Shown in pieces: positions 58,901-64,000 of a stretch of 64,000 bases of DNA (the first letter of the stretch is position 1; the number at the start of each line of letters is the position of its first letter). The notes below the pieces were generated by a model. It was not told the origin of the DNA, ran no database searches, and worked only from the letters and a program-made list of their open reading frames with translations. The stretch comes from Lepas anatifera (taxonomy: Eukaryota > Arthropoda > Thecostraca > Lepadidae): positions 62,001 through 126,000 of the forward strand of contig JAOTON010002124.1 in NCBI GenBank assembly GCA_034440635.1. Direction: 5' to 3'. The translations under genes were made by a program, and so were the position numbers.

Positions 58901-61900
58901 TGTCAATGTAACCTTACTTAACAGAATAATCTCCCTGGAAATAAGTAAAGTGCAATGAAAAAGTACCTCTAACATGTTAGAGGGAATTTGGTAATTTCAT
59001 TATCAGTTTTGAAGTGAGATACAAATGCATTAGATCCAATATACAATTTGACTAGCTCTGAATCGTATTTCAAGTACTGTTGGCTAACCGTACATAACCT
59101 ATAATTGTTGAAAATCCTTGGAAGCCATAATGACCTGCTGTCTTCGTTCTTTGACGAGCTCGATTGGAGTCTTCACTCGGCCTTTCTCAGGAAGACCAAG
59201 TGATAAGTACAAAGAGGCACTGGTCTTGTCTTTTAATGGGATTACAGCACTTAATTCCCAATTCCCAAAGCCAAAAATTTAATCCTCGTCCACATACTTG
59301 GCACCTTGCCCAACCCGCCGGTATGTATGGCCTTGAACCCGCCTACTCTTCTTCCTGTATTGTGTTCGGGAACACAATCACAATAGAGTTGACTTGTACA
59401 TCAATACGAAAGGAAGCACTTACCCTACTTACAGCGCACAGTAGTGATTTATAATGATGTTAGCAGTAATTCAAGCAAAATATAAGGAGACCACTCAAAA
59501 AATTTTATTTTTTGCCCGAAAATTTCTTCATTTGTATTGTTTTCTGCAGATATTGCAAATTAATAGGGTTAGAAGCATGATTAGACTAATCAAGTACCTA
59601 AATTTGGCAGATGTATTTCTTCTCTAAATAGCTGGACTTATAATGCTTATTGTTGGACTAGTTGTGCCCGAAGGAAACGCATGTGTTGCGCCATCTTCGT
59701 CGCACCTTTAAACGGGCATATCGCAAGCTGGCTCACTGGTTAGCATGACATTTCCCGCTAGTGGGCGGGGCTCAGGCCTAAGGACCAATCAGATTGTTGC
59801 AACCATATGGAAGGTATTCCTTTAGGGTTTGAAATAAGCCAATAGGCCCCTTTATTTTGATGTTTAAAGTGTGCGGAAATTCTATATAGAGAGCTTTGAG
59901 TAAAACTAAATATGCCAAAAGTGATCCCTGCACTTGCTCTACAAAACTGCTATCTCAGTTCAAAACACGTTATAAAAGTGGGACACTCCCTTTAAGTAAG
60001 TAATAGGCAATATTCAATAGGCCAGGTCACGCTCAGTACCACTTTTCAAGCAGGAATCGAATAGAGTGAGAGAGGACCTGGGTCTTCTATTGCAATCCAG
60101 GACATTTGCAATACATTTGTATACTGTTGTGAAGAACGAAAACAAAATACCGTGGATGCAAAACCCCGCCCGTAGGAAGTTTTAAATCGATCGACTTAGA
60201 AATGTAGCTCTTATAGAGCTAGAAAGTTGAAGTGAGGTGACCTTGGTTGACCTCGCCTGGTGATCTGACCTTCGGTGACCAGTGGTATAAAATTTCAGGG
60301 ATGGTGGGAAAATGATGGGGTGAGAGGTAGAGCCTTCAACTGCGGTGCTGCACCTCGTTGTTTTTCTGGTATCCTGAAAAACCTTAGGGGAACATCGATG
60401 GACCCGGTGGGGCGATGGTTAGGCGGCTTTGCAGAGCCAACTTTGAATGCCGTTATTTTTAAGAAAAACTGACAATATCGCCTTCAAATGCTCAATATCA
60501 AAAACAAATTTGATGTAGAATGGTGGAGAAAGAACAATGTTTTCCCATCGACTCATACTGTTCTTGTGAGAGCCGGCTGAAATCGACAAATTTTAACATG
60601 GGACCTATTGAGTGAAGGAAAGCTTTGTCGCCAGCGTGACGTCACAGTAAAGGCGGCTCCTGATTCGTGGTTGGGGGCTGCCAACTGACTTCTCAACGAG
60701 TCGCAACAATAGCTTCGCGCGTGCCGCCCAGACTATAATTGCCATGACTACCAGCGAGTCGCGCGAACGGAAGTGAAGTAACTCCGAGCGCTCTATTATT
60801 GGAGATATACCACGCGAAATAAGGTCGATTTTAGATGCAATTTCAACAGTTTTCATACTAAATTTCAGCTTGATGGTTTTCTACGACGGGCTGCAGATGA
60901 AGACAAGTCCATACGTAAGCACTGCCACCTAACTGTCCCAGCACGTTTAGACCACACTTGGGACAGAAAGTGACAGCAGTTACATGACGGACGGATGACT
61001 GCAGACATTTTCCGGCGGCTACCACTTGCAAATAGACAAAAATTTACTTAGAACAAGAGATAAGAAAACAACAGTAAAGGGCAGCCACTCTATACGCATT
61101 TTAGAGGAGGGCTTGAAGGCATCGAATTGGAACAAAATTGTAAACCCTCTCCCCTCATGGGGTGGCATCGATACCCCCCATGTTTTTCTTCCAAATAGCA
61201 GAGAAACGACGAGGTGCAAAGCCACAATTGTGTGGTATCCCACTAAATCATCTTCCCACCGTTCCTGAAATTATTTAACCCGAGCTACAGTAGGCCAGGT
61301 TAGCAGTGCAATATTGTCCAGAAAAAAACAAAACAATGAGCGCTAGGACAGAGAGAAATTGCATGAATGAATAGAATAAAACTTTGAAATTTAAATATGT
61401 TTCCAGAACAATGCACAAATTTCTTGGAAGCTTCCAGTGAGCTTTAAAAGTAGTGATTAACATTTTGGCTTTCGTTTCACTTGTCATCAACTCTAGCCAT
61501 GCCGACGATAAAGTTTACCTCAAGCGGGGGTAAATTAAACAGTTATATTACAAAAAGAGGGAAATCAAGTAGCACCGAACCGACACAGAGCAGAGGTAGC
61601 AGCAAAATCATCATAAAAATACTTGCAATCCTTTCCGATACAATAAACTCCATACCGGTTCAAGCAACACTTCAGAGGCAGATACAGACCTGTTCCGATG
61701 CCATTTCCACGGAAAAACAGTGTAAAACTTCTTCCAAAAAGGAATCAGAGCCTTCCTCTTCAATTGGAAGCTACACAAATTCACAGTTATCGTGCACCTC
61801 ACTAACGCGTCTCGCTGACGCTCCGCGCAGCCACGCGCACCCTCCCGTCGCACGCCTGTCGGCCAACTGAAGCATCTGATTGGCTGCCGCGCCGCCGCGC

Positions 61901-64000
61901 CGGCCGGCTGCAGCGGCGACAGTGGCGCCTTCAGCTGATGTTCCCTGAGGATGTTCAACTGTTTCAGCTGATGTTCAACCAAACACCAAATAATTTGCAT
62001 TTAACTAATATCTAGACATTTCTTGATGGTAAAAAAACTGCGAGAATAGCCTCTGAATACTCAGTCATGGTACGCCTCTGCAGAGGCTCTGGTGATGCCA
62101 ATCTGGGATAGCTATGGTGAAGCTAAGGGAAATATTTTATTGTTTATTAGTGAAAATATCAATATTTCGTAAAACAAATACGTTGAATTTTTGTTTGCCA
62201 TAAAATTCTACATATAAATATGGCCTTATCTCAAAATGACTAAAAATCTGCCAAATCTGAAGAAGGCTGGTGTTTCGTAAGGCCAAAAAATTTTCTCGAA
62301 TTCACCCAAAAAAACAACACAAACTTATCAAAGCAAACACGCTCAACAATTTTGTAATGTCATGTTTCCATCGAAAATGGACGCAACATGCTCAAAATCT
62401 GAACGCAATAATTCAAACTCCCTTAAATACACTAATTTATTCAAGAAATATATTAAATTTTCATTAAAAATAAAGATACGCATCTAAATATACCCTTATG
62501 CCAAAATGAGCAAAATCGTCAAAAACCTTGTGGTCGGTGGCGTATTTGTTCCTCCCACAAAGAACCAAAATCAAAATTTCTGGTAGCGGCCGACCAGAAA
62601 TTATGAAGCCGACAAAGGCAGGTTAAAGGGTATCCGCACCGGTCATTCTAGTCACTTGTGGTCGGCTGCGTATTTTTCTTACCAGAAATGGCGAAGGTTG
62701 AAATTTTTGGTAGGAATGACCCTGGGTGCTTTTCCAGGCCGAACAATTGTTACAATTTCTCCACTGGCACAAAATTTCAGGCCTCTATCTCAAGCACAAG
62801 TCTCAGAATCTGCTTCACAGCTAAGCATTCTCTCGGTTTCCAAGCTGTAAACCTACTACCGGCCGATCACGCAACTTTGTAAGGGCGCCGCTAAGGAACT
62901 TGCAGGGTTTTTTTTGTTAGCGATAGCCCCATTCATTGGTGCACTTCATTCTTAGTTTCAAAACTAAGCGGCAAGCTTCAGTGATTTAAATAAGCCAAGA
63001 TACAGGGTCATTTTAGTACACTCCACAAAAACATGCAATGTGCAGGTGTCGCGGCCTCCTACAAGCCATCGGGCGATCGCGCACTTTTGTTAAGGCGCTT
63101 TAACAAAATTGTGTCATTGGCGTATACTGATTTCTCAGTTCCTAGGTTGAATAAGAAGATGCGGTTTGCACCCAGAGCTAGCTCCATTCATTAGCTCTAT
63201 GTGTGCAAAATTTCAAAGCTTAGCTTAAAGTTTCAATGGGTTAAACAAGCAAACATTTAAGGTCATGTCAGCGCGTGCCAACTTGGCTAGACACAGAACT
63301 CCGGGAAAAAATGGAGCGTCGGAGCATGCAGCTCAGTAGGCACTCACGCTCTATTTTGAAGTGGTTTTCTGGTGATATCTTTTGAACCACGCATCCAAAT
63401 GTCTCGCAGGTGGGCTCAAAATAATCGTCTTACAAATGCACATTTTTGTCATAACCTTGCTTTCGAAATTACTCTAGAAACAAAGTTATGAGCAGAAAAC
63501 CTTCAAAATTTCCTCTAAACCTGCCGGGAATATCGTTTTTTCGTAATATGTCATGGAATATCGAATGGAACTGGTGTTTTTATACCATAATTGACGTGGG
63601 ATGGCACGAGTTGTCAATTTCAGATAAAAGTTTAAGTTTTGAAGCTGCATCTGCTGAATTTTTGGCATATATGTTTAAATTAAAGGCCAAATTAGAGATT
63701 ATTGTGGGACCTATAACTCGCTTTGTGTACTTTTGATTCTTTAGATTTCTTGGTGCTGTGCACACCATGCATTAAGCTTTTTGGAGAAAATTTTTGAAAA
63801 GGTTCAGGGCAAAATCCTGAAGTTGACAGCACTACAAACTTTGATAATTTATCTATCGTGGCCATATTTCGTGATTTACTTTTAAATACTCCGTGTGATT
63901 GTTTTTTAGCCTTAAATGTATATCAAAAACTTGGGGGTGATACAGTCTCCCGATTTAGGGAGATATAGTAAACCCGACAACGGTTTTTTCATGTAACAGG
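55961..64000 (+). repeat. Segmental duplication, copy 2 (LINE-free, runs off window)
   Basis: Near-identical to 1888-1943 joined to 4073-12216. It keeps the empty LINE site at 55999-56016 and one 167-bp unit instead of two. Near 61948-61980 it has a short local rearrangement (an extra TTCAGCTGATGTTCAA). Confidence 0.9.

Overview
The window is repeat-rich DNA from a metazoan nuclear genome. An arthropod (crustacean or chelicerate) is my best guess. The grounds are short coding exons bounded by GT/AG splice sites, a non-LTR retrotransposon with a C-terminal RNase H domain of the kind common in arthropods, tRNA-derived SINEs and many short non-autonomous DNA transposons. I see no bacterial operons, rRNA genes or CRISPR arrays. 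The species cannot be named from the sequence alone.

Layout. 1-950 (minus): a decayed copy of an uncharacterised multicopy metazoan gene family, with one in-frame stop and a frame change. 1888-12216: first copy of a long segmental duplication, interrupted at 1944-4054 by a 5'-truncated LINE with an 18-bp target-site duplication. The second copy (55961 to the window end) has the same site empty. 14576-22686 (minus): the main gene. I rebuilt 18 exons whose phases all agree. They encode zinc fingers, a tyrosine-recombinase (Crypton-like) domain, four tandemly duplicated proline-rich exons and a C-terminal helical domain. One exon has an in-frame TAG just after the catalytic tyrosine. 22.7-30.3 kb: mixed transposable-element DNA (SINE, piggyBac-like and TTAA-flanked MITEs, tRNA-like pieces). 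31349-31746: an inverted fragment of the recombinase gene that keeps CAG where the main gene has TAG.

31748-34124 and 43051-45417: two nearly identical 2.37-kb arms of a large inverted repeat around an 8.9-kb spacer. Each arm holds about five 200-bp units, each built on a hairpin. The spacer has a CpG-rich promoter-like region near 37.2-37.5 kb and several copies of an element full of nuclear-receptor half-sites (AGGTCA). 49642-52102 (plus): last exons of a gene with a P2X7-type C-terminal domain, followed by a 91-bp satellite. 52.7-55.1 kb: an unassigned minus-strand exon, a relic of a repeated gene family, a SINE and another AGGTCA-rich element.

The genes do not form a pathway. The common theme is mobile DNA and its by-products: a tyrosine-recombinase gene with fast-changing repeat exons, a partial inverted gene duplicate ending at a giant inverted repeat, and paired filled and empty insertion sites that give relative ages. 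Several exons are inferred from splice signals and phase only; cDNA would settle them.
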